Positions 53,143 to 61,590 of a stretch of 64,000 bases of DNA are shown here, piece after piece. The notes below the pieces were generated by a model, which was not told where the DNA came from, made no database searches, and saw nothing but the letters and a program-made list of their open reading frames with translations. How positions within the stretch are numbered: position 1 is the first letter of the stretch; the number at the start of each line of letters is the position of its first letter. Source of the stretch: Shewanella sp. MR-4 (lineage in GTDB: Bacteria > Pseudomonadota > Gammaproteobacteria > Enterobacterales > Shewanellaceae); assembly GCF_000014685.1 (NCBI RefSeq), contig NC_008321.1, positions 3,469,001-3,533,000 on the forward strand, written 5' to 3'. The translations under genes and the position numbers were made by a program.

Positions 53143-53442
53143 TTATCTCAAGGTTAGCTCGTCAATTTTCTTACTGTTTTCATTAGTGAACTCTTGGCTA
53201 AGCTCAACACACTCTACTACCTCTTTAATAAAGAATTTCTTTTTATCTCCACCTACTTTTTGCTTGCTAGGAAGACTAGCCATGTTCAAATTGACATCTT
53301 TAATCCTCCATCGATAAAACAGTACTTTATCACCATTTGTCGTTGTGACATGGCATTTGTAATCCTGCATAACAACTGTAGGTTCCGCAGCAAACACAAA
53401 TGTAGGCAAAGCTAATACTAAAGCAATACAATATCTTATCAT
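53143..53442 (-). CDS. tapY2: TapY2-family type IVa pilus accessory protein
   Basis: 99 aa from the ATG at 53442 (GGAG 8 bases upstream), overlapping the pilE stop (ATGA). A signal peptide (MIRYCIALVLALPTFVFA, then AEP) is followed by a small periplasmic domain with two Cys (CHVTTTNGDKVLFYRWRIKD; VVECVELSQEFTN). It fits the TapY2 family, found mostly in Shewanella next to pilE/pilY1. Role unknown; probably assists pilin or PilY1 biogenesis. The identification is by location, length and general form. Confidence 0.7.
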   Translation of the reverse strand: MIRYCIALVLALPTFVFAAEPTVVMQDYKCHVTTTNGDKVLFYRWRIKDVNLNMASLPSKQKVGGDKKKFFIKEVVECVELSQEFTNENSKKIDELTLR

Positions 53443-53882
53443 TTCCAACACTCCGCAGAAGGCCCCTTTACACCAGCAGATGTCATCGTAATAGTTGCAC
53501 AGGTAGTATCTTTTACTTGACGACTATCAGGATTCACTGTGGCGGTGATGATAAATTCTATATATCTTGGAGGTTCATCGGCTGCCGCTACATTTTTAGC
53601 ATCATCAGAAAGAAAATCTACCGTATAATACCCATGCTCCGTTTCAAACGGATCTTTATCTAAACCTAGAGATTTCATATCTAAGGCATATGAGCGATTA
53701 TCCAAATAATACTGCTCTTGAAGATTTGCAACCTTCATCACCGCCGCAACACCTTCAGACCGTCCACTCTTAACCACGTAATCAATGTATGAGGGATATG
53801 CTATCGAAGCCAAAATCCCCACAATAACAACAGCGATCATGACTTCAATTAAAGTGAACCCTTGCAGTCTATTCTTTTTCAT
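53439..53882 (-). CDS. pilE: Type IV pilin-like protein PilE
   Basis: 147 aa with prepilin leader MKKNRLQG, then FTLIEVMIAVVIVGILASIA, with Glu5 and the typical YPSYIDYVVKSGRSEGVAAV continuation of PilE-type minor pilins. A C-terminal disulfide (CATITMTSAGVKGPSAEC) closes the D-region. In this operon context it is the minor pilin PilE and not the major PilA. It begins 8 bases after pilY1 and overlaps tapY2. Confidence 0.92.
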   Translation of the reverse strand: MKKNRLQGFTLIEVMIAVVIVGILASIAYPSYIDYVVKSGRSEGVAAVMKVANLQEQYYLDNRSYALDMKSLGLDKDPFETEHGYYTVDFLSDDAKNVAAADEPPRYIEFIITATVNPDSRQVKDTTCATITMTSAGVKGPSAECWK

Positions 53883-53890
53883 TAATGTTC

Positions 53891-56800
53891 TTACTCATCA
53901 ATATGATAATAAATTTTGTTAGTTTTTAAACCACTACCTAACTTAATGGTACCTTTACACGCGCCGTTTTCGCACTCACCTTTACCAACACCAATCACGT
54001 AGGCTTCAGGTTCTTTTCCTTTTTCTGGTTCAGGAATAACAATTTGTGGGGTGTCAGGAACGCGCTCACCAACTTCATAATACAGAGTGTTAGATGTCCT
54101 AGTACCTCTATGTAAATCAAACACATACAATCGGCCTTGGCCGGAGAAACCACAAATACCTGCATCAAGATCAACGTCTTGTTTCGTTGGAGGAACAAAC
54201 GATGTAAAGTACACTTTTCCATTAAAAATCAATGAGGCAGAAAGACTCTTCTCACCTGTCGATGGAAAGTCATAATACCAACCTCTTTTCTCACCAAATG
54301 CAATATTTTCATCCTGGCTTACGGGAGCAGCAGAGGTGACATTGTATAAATTTGTAATATTCAATGGAGCAGGAACATCTGCACCCACATACTGCTTAGT
54401 TACCACGTTTCTATCTTGGAACACATAAAACATATCATTCGTTTTGATATCTAGTGGGTTAGTTCTATTGCCTGTTCCCACCGCGACCGCATCATATGGA
54501 ATACTTTGATAAGACTCCACACCATTCTCGGAATGTATATTATTAAATTGAGTCTGGGCGACTGTTGGCTCAGCGAAAAACATTCGATTATCGGGTGCAA
54601 TACCACTAATAGAGGCAAATTTAAATATGCTCCATTTAGATTCTTCATCTGTTGGTAAATCCATACGCCATACATTACCAGCAATATCAGTGGCATAAAT
54701 ACGGTCAGTGTAACCATCATTATTGCTATCTAACACAGCAACCTTATTCGGCACACTGTTCATTCCATCGGCAGTGAAACTATGGATAAAAGTCCCCTTA
54801 TTTGCATCAACAATATAAATGGCTTCACCACTTCCGGTAGCCGAAGCTAACCCCCCACCGAATATCAACACAGGCGTTTCGTGACCTGGAATGAATGTCA
54901 CTAAAGGTTCAGACCAAGATTGGCCAAGCTTTGCGAGACCACTGGTAGATGAATCAATTTTCCACTTAAAGATTGGCGAATCTGGAGTGGTGATATCGAG
55001 GGCATAATATGAACTTCCACCTCGACGCATACCTAAAAACACCCATGCTTTATTAACTTCACCATTTTCATTGGTCTCAGTATATGCCACGGGTGACAAA
55101 TCCATACCATAAACACTATGTTCACCTATAGGTGGATTTTGCCTTAATTTAGGGACATTTCCCCATAATTCAGGAGGGATAAATGCCCATGACTCTTTAA
55201 CGCTACCAATATTGAAATCATTGCTGCCGGTATCGGAATCCTTAAACATGTGCACTAAGCCTTGGTTAGTGCCAACCAATACTCGCACATCTAAATCAGC
55301 ACCTTTTTTACCAAAGTTAATCGCTAGCGGCTTAGAATGAAGCGGATCGCCCATAATATCTTCTCTAGCATCCGTATTGCTGCCACTATTGTTATCATCA
55401 TCAACGTCGACACCGTATAACCAATCAAGATCGGCTTGTGAATAATCACTAACAAAACTTGTAGCAGTAATATTAACAATATTACTGCCACTCAATGATT
55501 TAAGCTTACGATCCTTAAGGGATTCTCTTAATATAGGTAACACTCCGCCCGAATTAACTTTATTTCCATCTGGCGAACCAGCGGCACAAACATTCCAATA
55601 AGTGCAAGTTGAAGCAGAGATATTACCATTGCTATCAATTGCATTTGTGTCACCACCTGGGCCAACAATTTCACCCGCTGAATTCACTTTCAATTTTTTT
55701 AAATTGCCGCTCCAGCGAGGGCCTTCTCCAGGTAAAAACATCGCAAAATAAGCCGAGTTATAGGTTTGGGTTTTATCAAAATTATTACTGGCAATGCTTG
55801 GAGAAGTGAAGGAAGAGTCGATTGATAAAATTGACTTTAATGCGTCATCCAAAGCTTGAATCAAATCCAATCCTGTTGCGGCTCTATAGTAGCCTTTAGA
55901 GACCAAATTCCCATTTTTAAGTTCTCGTGGATTCCCCCCCCTAAAAGCGGTTTCTTCCAGCAATTTTGCTGCAACGTCAGCACCATCAGTGAAACCTATG
56001 GTAAAAGTACGCACATTCTGCTTGTTATCAATTCCAGTAGCGTCTGTAACACCTTTAACTAGGTCATTATTTGCCATATAGGCGGCTAAAGCAGGAAGAT
56101 AGCTGTTTTCTTTTTCACCTTTATCATTTGTAAACTCAAATCCAGAGTAATCCGCAGCCACTTCAGCTTTGCCTGTCAAATCGAGTACTTTAGCATCGGC
56201 CGAATGATCTAATGTTGGTGCACCGTCGGTAATGTAGATGATATAAGCCGTATCGGGACATTTTTTAAATGGCGTAGTGTATTTACCTGTAGATAAGATG
56301 CTTGGCGGACTATTAGGCACATATCCATCAATTTTATCGTTTCCTTTCGCATTAGCATCCTTATTGCCAAAAGTCACATCACCACCACTAAAATATTGAT
56401 GGGCTTCATATAATGTTTCACATAGTGGGGTATTAGTTTGTGCGGGCATACCATTAATCAAGGACATCAGCGATGTTTGATTCGCGCTGGTTAATTGCTT
56501 AATGGACGATACGATGCGACCACCATCAGCATCCCCTTCAGCGGCGTAGTTGAGGTTAAAGACCGCCAGACCAGCGTCAATGTCTATGTTTAAATCTGTT
56601 AAGGCCGAGTCAATTGCGGCTTTAGCCACATCAAGTCTAGAGCCTGTTCCGCCGCTATTTTGTCCCTCGGTAGTCGTAGTCACCCACTTATACCAAACCA
56701 AATAATGCGCGGTATATAAAGTAACTGGCGATCCCTTACCAAAATCCGTTTTATCTAAACTATCTTTTTGAGCGTCACTATCGGTGGCTGTGGTATACAT

Positions 56801-57424
56801 TGCTTTTGCATCAATGGGATATCCATCGGCAAAGTTATTGTAAGTATTTCCCTGTTTATACCTACCGGGGTTTATGGGATCACCCTCAATAATATCTTGA
56901 TAGCAATCAACAATTTGCCCCTGGTTAAAACCTTCGTTTTCAGCCAATGCCGTCCATTTGCCGCTTTGGCCACTCGCCTTAAACTCCCTTAACAACCCAG
57001 TGTAACGCCCCCGTGACTCTAGGGCGATTTTGGCCTTATTACAGTTATTGTTATCGGCATAAAAACGACGGGAATCATTAGGTGAATCTGGTGTTGGGGC
57101 GTTACTCGTATTATCAATTCCCCCGGCATTCCAATAAATCCCTTTTTGACTGATATAGCCTGAATAACCCTCTAAATAGGTAGCAAACCCATCTGGATAA
57201 GTACAGTTACTCGCAGCTTGGTCAGCTGCTGAGCAATAGGAACTGACAACATTAGTATCTTCAGTTGACATACTGCCTGAGTTATCAAAGATAATGAGTA
57301 TCTGCGGACGCTTGCCAGTTTTCACACTCGAGTCGACTAGATATAGCTCGGTATCGTCTGCATGGATTTGCCCTGCAATGACCACAAAAGTAACACTCAG
57401 GGCACACAATATTTTTTTAAACAT
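53891..57424 (-). CDS. pilY1: Type IV pilus tip adhesin/assembly factor PilY1
   Basis: 1177 aa, as expected for PilY1. Signal peptide (ILCALSVTFVVIAGQIHA) then a von Willebrand A-like domain whose MIDAS starts at DNSGSMS (residues 47-53). The C-terminal ~500 residues form the modified beta-propeller (RVLVGTNQGLVHMFKDSDTG; YALDITTPDSPIFKWKID; IYIVDANKGTFIHSFTADGM). A calcium-binding loop DSNNDGYTD is near residue 900, which in Pseudomonas controls pilus extension and retraction. It may act as the tip adhesin or mechanosensor. Three bases after pilX. Confidence 0.95.
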   Translation of the reverse strand: MFKKILCALSVTFVVIAGQIHADDTELYLVDSSVKTGKRPQILIIFDNSGSMSTEDTNVVSSYCSAADQAASNCTYPDGFATYLEGYSGYISQKGIYWNAGGIDNTSNAPTPDSPNDSRRFYADNNNCNKAKIALESRGRYTGLLREFKASGQSGKWTALAENEGFNQGQIVDCYQDIIEGDPINPGRYKQGNTYNNFADGYPIDAKAMYTTATDSDAQKDSLDKTDFGKGSPVTLYTAHYLVWYKWVTTTTEGQNSGGTGSRLDVAKAAIDSALTDLNIDIDAGLAVFNLNYAAEGDADGGRIVSSIKQLTSANQTSLMSLINGMPAQTNTPLCETLYEAHQYFSGGDVTFGNKDANAKGNDKIDGYVPNSPPSILSTGKYTTPFKKCPDTAYIIYITDGAPTLDHSADAKVLDLTGKAEVAADYSGFEFTNDKGEKENSYLPALAAYMANNDLVKGVTDATGIDNKQNVRTFTIGFTDGADVAAKLLEETAFRGGNPRELKNGNLVSKGYYRAATGLDLIQALDDALKSILSIDSSFTSPSIASNNFDKTQTYNSAYFAMFLPGEGPRWSGNLKKLKVNSAGEIVGPGGDTNAIDSNGNISASTCTYWNVCAAGSPDGNKVNSGGVLPILRESLKDRKLKSLSGSNIVNITATSFVSDYSQADLDWLYGVDVDDDNNSGSNTDAREDIMGDPLHSKPLAINFGKKGADLDVRVLVGTNQGLVHMFKDSDTGSNDFNIGSVKESWAFIPPELWGNVPKLRQNPPIGEHSVYGMDLSPVAYTETNENGEVNKAWVFLGMRRGGSSYYALDITTPDSPIFKWKIDSSTSGLAKLGQSWSEPLVTFIPGHETPVLIFGGGLASATGSGEAIYIVDANKGTFIHSFTADGMNSVPNKVAVLDSNNDGYTDRIYATDIAGNVWRMDLPTDEESKWSIFKFASISGIAPDNRMFFAEPTVAQTQFNNIHSENGVESYQSIPYDAVAVGTGNRTNPLDIKTNDMFYVFQDRNVVTKQYVGADVPAPLNITNLYNVTSAAPVSQDENIAFGEKRGWYYDFPSTGEKSLSASLIFNGKVYFTSFVPPTKQDVDLDAGICGFSGQGRLYVFDLHRGTRTSNTLYYEVGERVPDTPQIVIPEPEKGKEPEAYVIGVGKGECENGACKGTIKLGSGLKTNKIYYHIDE

Positions 57425-57427
57425 AAA

Positions 57428-57892
57428 TTAGTTTCCCGTTAGCACTTGCTGCTCGACACCAGAGACAACCGTTAGAGAACCGAGCTTATTCCGTCCAAAT
57501 TCTACGGAACTACTCACTTCTACCCGCCTACAGCTAATCAAATCTGCACTGGTTGCATTTGTTGTGCGCTGACACCCCACATCACGAACACCAGTTTCGG
57601 GTAATGGTACTAATTTTTGAGAGGTCTCGAATTTTTGAGAGGAAGGTAAAACGGATTCATCCTTAACATCGGCTAAATTAGCAAGTTTTGCACCAGAGTA
57701 GTCATCAATAACTTGTTCCAGCCCACCATCTGCAATCGCTTTTGCTTCAATCCGCTCAGCTCCAGCCCCAGCCATTCGAAGAGATTGTGTTGAATTAACA
57801 GCTAAAGCAACGCCTATCACTGTCATTATGATAAGCACAATCAGTGCAAAAAATAGTACAACACCCTTCTGCCTTCTCATCTTAATCCTCAA
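57428..57892 (-). CDS. pilX: Minor pilin PilX
   Basis: 154 aa. The basic N-terminus (MRIKMRRQKG) followed by VVLFFALIVLIIMTVIGVAL, then AVNSTQSLRMAGAGAERIEA, matches PilX proteins, which lack the Glu5 in a strict sense but keep the prepilin helix. Central and C-terminal parts are short and polar. It abuts the pilW stop with no gap. It takes part in the initiation complex with PilV, PilW and PilE and in PilY1 anchoring. Confidence 0.88.
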   Translation of the reverse strand: MRIKMRRQKGVVLFFALIVLIIMTVIGVALAVNSTQSLRMAGAGAERIEAKAIADGGLEQVIDDYSGAKLANLADVKDESVLPSSQKFETSQKLVPLPETGVRDVGCQRTTNATSADLISCRRVEVSSSVEFGRNKLGSLTVVSGVEQQVLTGN

Positions 57893-58906
57893 TTAGCTAC
57901 GTATTAGTACAGGGTTTTCTAATACGATTGTCGTCGATAATATTTTACGGCGGTAATGGTCAGCAGGAGCCTTAATTGTTTTATCGCCTAATTGATATTC
58001 TGTATCATTGCTGTAGGTTTTATCCTCATTGATTGAACGAACCAGTAGAAATACCTTAATCGCCACTAAACGCTGAAATCCTTCATTATCCCACATAAGC
58101 GTTGTGACATCTTTAGCTGGCATAAAACTGTCCGGAGTACTATCACCATCATTATCAAATCCATATAAATACCGAATATTTTCAATCCCCTCAACAAGCT
58201 GTTCATCGTTGCTCATACCTGAACTCGTTAAAGTTTTACGCCGTAGGATAGGAATACCACTAGCATCATTGGCAATAAAATAGACATGGTGTTGGTACTC
58301 CCAAATTCGTGAATTATCAGGAAGTAAAACCGGCTTATCGCCTACAAAAAACACTGCTTCAGTCGAGTTTACAGCAATGAAAATGGCGGAATCATTCCCC
58401 TCTGCAACACTTGGCCCGAGTAAGCGTTTAAGCTGCAATACATCAGTGCCTTTTTTATCTATGCCAGCATAAACATTAGAACTTGAAATACAGCTCAAAC
58501 TTTCAGAGGATACTGACTCATAACCCCAAAGCCTTCTGAAGTGTGCGGATTGAGTATTAGGCAAAGTTCCGTTATTCAAGCCTGCACCTATACAATCTGA
58601 TGACAGAGTAGGCACTTCATCAGTAGTATTCGTGCCAATAATAAAATCGGTACCTGTCATATCCCCCATAAAAGCTAGCTGGGTAATATCGCGTTCTAAT
58701 ATAGCTAAAGCAATACGGCCATTTTCCTGCAATTGATTAAACTGACTAGTGGTGGTGACATTAGAAGAAGACATACTGAACATCGTAAAAACGCCAGCAG
58801 TTAAAAACAGACCAATAACCATGGCAACCATTAACTCGACGAGTGATAAACCTCGTTGGTTGGTTCTAGCTGAATGAGTAGAGGCTAACGTTCTTGAACA
58901 TTTCAT
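57893..58906 (-). CDS. pilW: Minor pilin PilW
   Basis: 337 aa with a prepilin signal after an 18-residue basic leader: G, then LSLVELMVAMVIGLFLTAGV with Glu5. NGRIALAILERDITQLAFMG and TLMWDNEGFQRLVAIKVFLL are typical of PilW. The protein lies directly between pilV and pilX (no intergenic bases on either side). Function: minor pilin of the priming complex. Confidence 0.92.
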   Translation of the reverse strand: MKCSRTLASTHSARTNQRGLSLVELMVAMVIGLFLTAGVFTMFSMSSSNVTTTSQFNQLQENGRIALAILERDITQLAFMGDMTGTDFIIGTNTTDEVPTLSSDCIGAGLNNGTLPNTQSAHFRRLWGYESVSSESLSCISSSNVYAGIDKKGTDVLQLKRLLGPSVAEGNDSAIFIAVNSTEAVFFVGDKPVLLPDNSRIWEYQHHVYFIANDASGIPILRRKTLTSSGMSNDEQLVEGIENIRYLYGFDNDGDSTPDSFMPAKDVTTLMWDNEGFQRLVAIKVFLLVRSINEDKTYSNDTEYQLGDKTIKAPADHYRRKILSTTIVLENPVLIRS

Positions 58907-59473
58907 CTATATAATCACTGTTCTTATTGAAAAAATACGACGATTTGGCGTTTCCGCCTCTGAATCACATCCCCCAGATATATCCTCAACTGCTGAAGTA
59001 TCAATGTTTGTGCTACGGATCCCTTTCCAAACGATCACAACTAAAACATCATTTCCACTAACCTGCACACAAGCTGTTGGAGTATCTAACCCTCCAACAT
59101 TTTGCCCCCCAACAACCTCTAAAGAACCAAATAAAGCACGGCCCCAATCGTATTTGTCCCATGTCGCCATTTGCTCAGGAGAACATAGCTGAGCTTCACA
59201 ATTCTCCGCCATAGAAGGAGGTTCTTCAAAATTATATGTTCCCTCATAACTAGTCAGCTGGGTACGATTGAGCTTCATTCTATTAATGATGTCAGTGGCA
59301 TAGTAAGATGCTTGAGTCTGTTGAAATGACTCAAAGCTGCCGCGTTTAGCCACAATGTGTAAATTAAAAATACCGATCAAGCCAATCACTAGAATCACCA
59401 ATGCGACAAGCACTTCAATTAAAGAGAAGCCCCGTTGAATTCTGTTATGCGTCAATCGTTCGAATTTAGTCAT
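58907..59473 (-). CDS. pilV: Minor pilin PilV
   Basis: 188 aa; leader MTKFERLTHNRIQRG then FSLIEVLVALVILVIGLIGI with Glu5, followed by FNLHIVAKRGSFESFQQTQA, as in PilV/FimV-like minor pilins. The C-terminal half has several Cys. First gene of pilV-pilW-pilX-pilY1-pilE-tapY2; its promoter must lie in the ~215-base gap before the ispH terminator. Confidence 0.9.
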   Translation of the reverse strand: MTKFERLTHNRIQRGFSLIEVLVALVILVIGLIGIFNLHIVAKRGSFESFQQTQASYYATDIINRMKLNRTQLTSYEGTYNFEEPPSMAENCEAQLCSPEQMATWDKYDWGRALFGSLEVVGGQNVGGLDTPTACVQVSGNDVLVVIVWKGIRSTNIDTSAVEDISGGCDSEAETPNRRIFSIRTVII

Positions 59474-59632
59474 ATTTTTGACAAGCTTTTCAGCTATTTA
59501 CCCTTTTAAATCTTAATCTTACGATAAAAATATTGCTAGCAGTTAATAATAGATGAGTAAAATGTAAGTAGCCAGTAACAATAGCATATAAGCGCTAATT
59601 CCATTATTCCTTGTTTGTATTTGGTGAATTTT

Positions 59633-59671
59633 GATAATAAAAAAGAGGCCATTGGCCTCTTTTTTATTATC
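59633..59671 (-). terminator. Terminator of the ileS-lspA-fkpB-ispH operon
   Basis: A perfect 18-bp stem, GATAATAAAAAAGAGGCC / GGCCTCTTTTTTATTATC, with loop ATT, 18 bases after the ispH stop. Confidence 0.93.
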
Positions 59672-59688
59672 ATATTGATTCGAATGAA

Positions 59689-60645
59689 CTAGCGTAATTC
59701 CGCAGGTACGGCAAAGACGGTATCTTCTTTACGCCCTTCAACTTCGGTGACGACACTCGGTGCTAATTTTGCAATCGCTTGAACCACCTGCTGAACCAGC
59801 ACTTCTGGTGCCGATGCGCCAGCGGTCACCGCAACTTTAGTCACATTTTCAAACCAAGATGAATCGATATCATCCGCGGTATCAACCAGATAAGATTGAG
59901 TTCCGGTTTTTAATGCCAATTCACGCAAGCGGTTAGAGTTAGAACTGTTTTTCGAACCGACCACAATTAACAAATCCACATCGGCCGATAAATTACGCAC
60001 TGCATCCTGACGGTTTTGCGTCGCATAACAAATATCATCCTTACGTGGACCTTCAATCGAAGGAAAACGCTTTTGCAATGCCGTGATAATATCGAGGGTA
60101 TCATCTACCGAGAGCGTCGTTTGAGTCACGAAGCAGAGGTTATTTGGATCACGAACTTCTAAAGTTTCGACATCTGCAGGAGATTCAATCAGATAAACAC
60201 CACCATTAGGGTTATCGTATTGCCCCATGGTGCCTTCCACCTCTGGATGTCCCTCATGGCCAATCAAAATGCATTCAATCCCCTTTCGGCTCGCACGGGT
60301 GACCTGCAAATGCACTTTGGTGACTAATGGACAAGTCGCATCGAAAACTCGCAGCCCACGCGCCTTAGCCTCGGCACGCACTGCCTGAGAAACTCCATGA
60401 GCACTGAAAATAACAATATTGTTATCTGGTACTTGGTCTAACTCTTCAACAAAAACGGCACCGCGGTCCTTCAGATTTTGCACTACATAGCGGTTATGCA
60501 CGACTTCATGGCGAACATAAATCGGCGGCGAAAATAACTCGAGTGCGCGCTCGACAATACTAATGGCGCGATCCACACCAGCACAAAAGCCGCGAGGATT
60601 GGCCAGCATAATATTTAAACTTGGGCTGGTAGGATCTAATTTCAT
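59689..60645 (-). CDS. ispH: 4-hydroxy-3-methylbut-2-enyl diphosphate reductase
   Basis: 318 aa, the last enzyme of the MEP isoprenoid pathway, producing IPP and DMAPP. The three Cys that bind its iron-sulfur cluster are visible in RGFCAGVDRAI, DATCPLVTKVH and DDICYATQNRQ. The substrate-binding GHEGHPEVEGTMGQ (with catalytic Glu) and VVGSKNSSNSNRL are also present. It starts one base after the fkpB stop (TAAGATG), so it is translationally coupled. Operon ileS-lspA-fkpB-ispH as in E. coli. Confidence 0.97.
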   Translation of the reverse strand: MKLDPTSPSLNIMLANPRGFCAGVDRAISIVERALELFSPPIYVRHEVVHNRYVVQNLKDRGAVFVEELDQVPDNNIVIFSAHGVSQAVRAEAKARGLRVFDATCPLVTKVHLQVTRASRKGIECILIGHEGHPEVEGTMGQYDNPNGGVYLIESPADVETLEVRDPNNLCFVTQTTLSVDDTLDIITALQKRFPSIEGPRKDDICYATQNRQDAVRNLSADVDLLIVVGSKNSSNSNRLRELALKTGTQSYLVDTADDIDSSWFENVTKVAVTAGASAPEVLVQQVVQAIAKLAPSVVTEVEGRKEDTVFAVPAELR

Positions 60646-60646
60646 C

Positions 60647-61069
60647 TTACAGTACCTTCACCACGTCGAGTTCAAATGTCACTTTGCGTCCCGCTAGAGG
60701 GTGATTGAGATCGACCGTAATCGAATCGCCAGCAACCTCACGCACGATTCCGGGGATCTCACTGCCGCCAGGGCCTGCGAAACTGACGATAACACCAACT
60801 TCAAGCTCCATATCGGCTGGGAAGCGGGTTCTATCCATATAATGAATCGCATCGGGATTTGACTCACCAAAGGCATCGACCGCTTCAAGCGTAAAGCTGT
60901 GCTTATCGCCTAGATTCAAGGAAACAAGTTGCGCTTCAAATGCAGGGCTTAAAGTACCATCGCCGATATTAAGGCGTGCTGGCTTACCCGAGGCTTTAGT
61001 GCTATCGGCGGTCGAACCATCTTCAAGCACAATATTCATATGGCACAATAACGAACGTGTCACAGTCAC
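60647..61069 (-). CDS. fkpB: FKBP-type peptidyl-prolyl isomerase (FkpB/SlpA)
   Basis: 140 aa from a GTG at 61069 that overlaps the lspA stop (TAGTG), with GAGGTGAAG upstream. It is of the SlyD/SlpA class: short FKBP core interrupted by an IF chaperone domain (KHSFTLEAVDAFGESNPDAI, FPADMELEVGVIVSF, VDLNHPLAGRKVTFELDVV). Cis-trans proline isomerase or chaperone in the cytoplasm. Its place between lspA and ispH is the E. coli arrangement. Confidence 0.94.
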   Translation of the reverse strand: MTVTRSLLCHMNIVLEDGSTADSTKASGKPARLNIGDGTLSPAFEAQLVSLNLGDKHSFTLEAVDAFGESNPDAIHYMDRTRFPADMELEVGVIVSFAGPGGSEIPGIVREVAGDSITVDLNHPLAGRKVTFELDVVKVL

Positions 61070-61581
61070 TACTTCACCTCTTCGGTTTTATCTTGTTCGG
61101 ATTTGCTGTTAAAAAACGAATCCCAAATGATCAGCACTGCGCCGATAAAAATCGCGGAATCGGCGATATTAAAGGCGGGATAATGGCTCTTACCCCAATA
61201 AAAATCGATAAAATCCACCACAAAACCGTGCATCAATCGATCGATTAAGTTACCTAGGGCGCCACCAATCACTAAGGTGTAAGCCAAGTTTAACTTCCAG
61301 AGGGATGCCGATTGCTTGCGCAGCCACACAGTCAACAAGGTACTGAAACCAACAGCCACTAAGGTAAATAACCAACGTTGCCAACCGCCTGCTTCACTTA
61401 AAAAGCTAAATGCGGCGCCATAGTTACGTACATAGGTGAAATTAAAAAAAGGTAATAACTTCACCGATTCGAACAAATCAAAATTGGCTAAGACCCATTG
61501 TTTGGATAGTTGATCGGCCAAAAACACCAATACAACTACCCAATACCAACGTAAGCCACTGTCTTTCCAAGTTAATGGCAT
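61069..61581 (-). CDS. lspA: Prolipoprotein signal peptidase (signal peptidase II)
   Basis: 170 aa with four membrane segments. The catalytic aspartates occur in GNLIDRLMHGFVVDFIDFYW and AFNIADSAIFIG. FADQLSKQWV-like N-terminal segment (VVLVFLADQLSKQWVLANFD) is also characteristic. It cleaves the signal of lipid-modified prolipoproteins such as the RlpA-like and hexosaminidase lipoproteins in this window. 9 bases after ileS. Confidence 0.96.
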   Translation of the reverse strand: MPLTWKDSGLRWYWVVVLVFLADQLSKQWVLANFDLFESVKLLPFFNFTYVRNYGAAFSFLSEAGGWQRWLFTLVAVGFSTLLTVWLRKQSASLWKLNLAYTLVIGGALGNLIDRLMHGFVVDFIDFYWGKSHYPAFNIADSAIFIGAVLIIWDSFFNSKSEQDKTEEVK

Positions 61582-61590
61582 ACAGATCCT

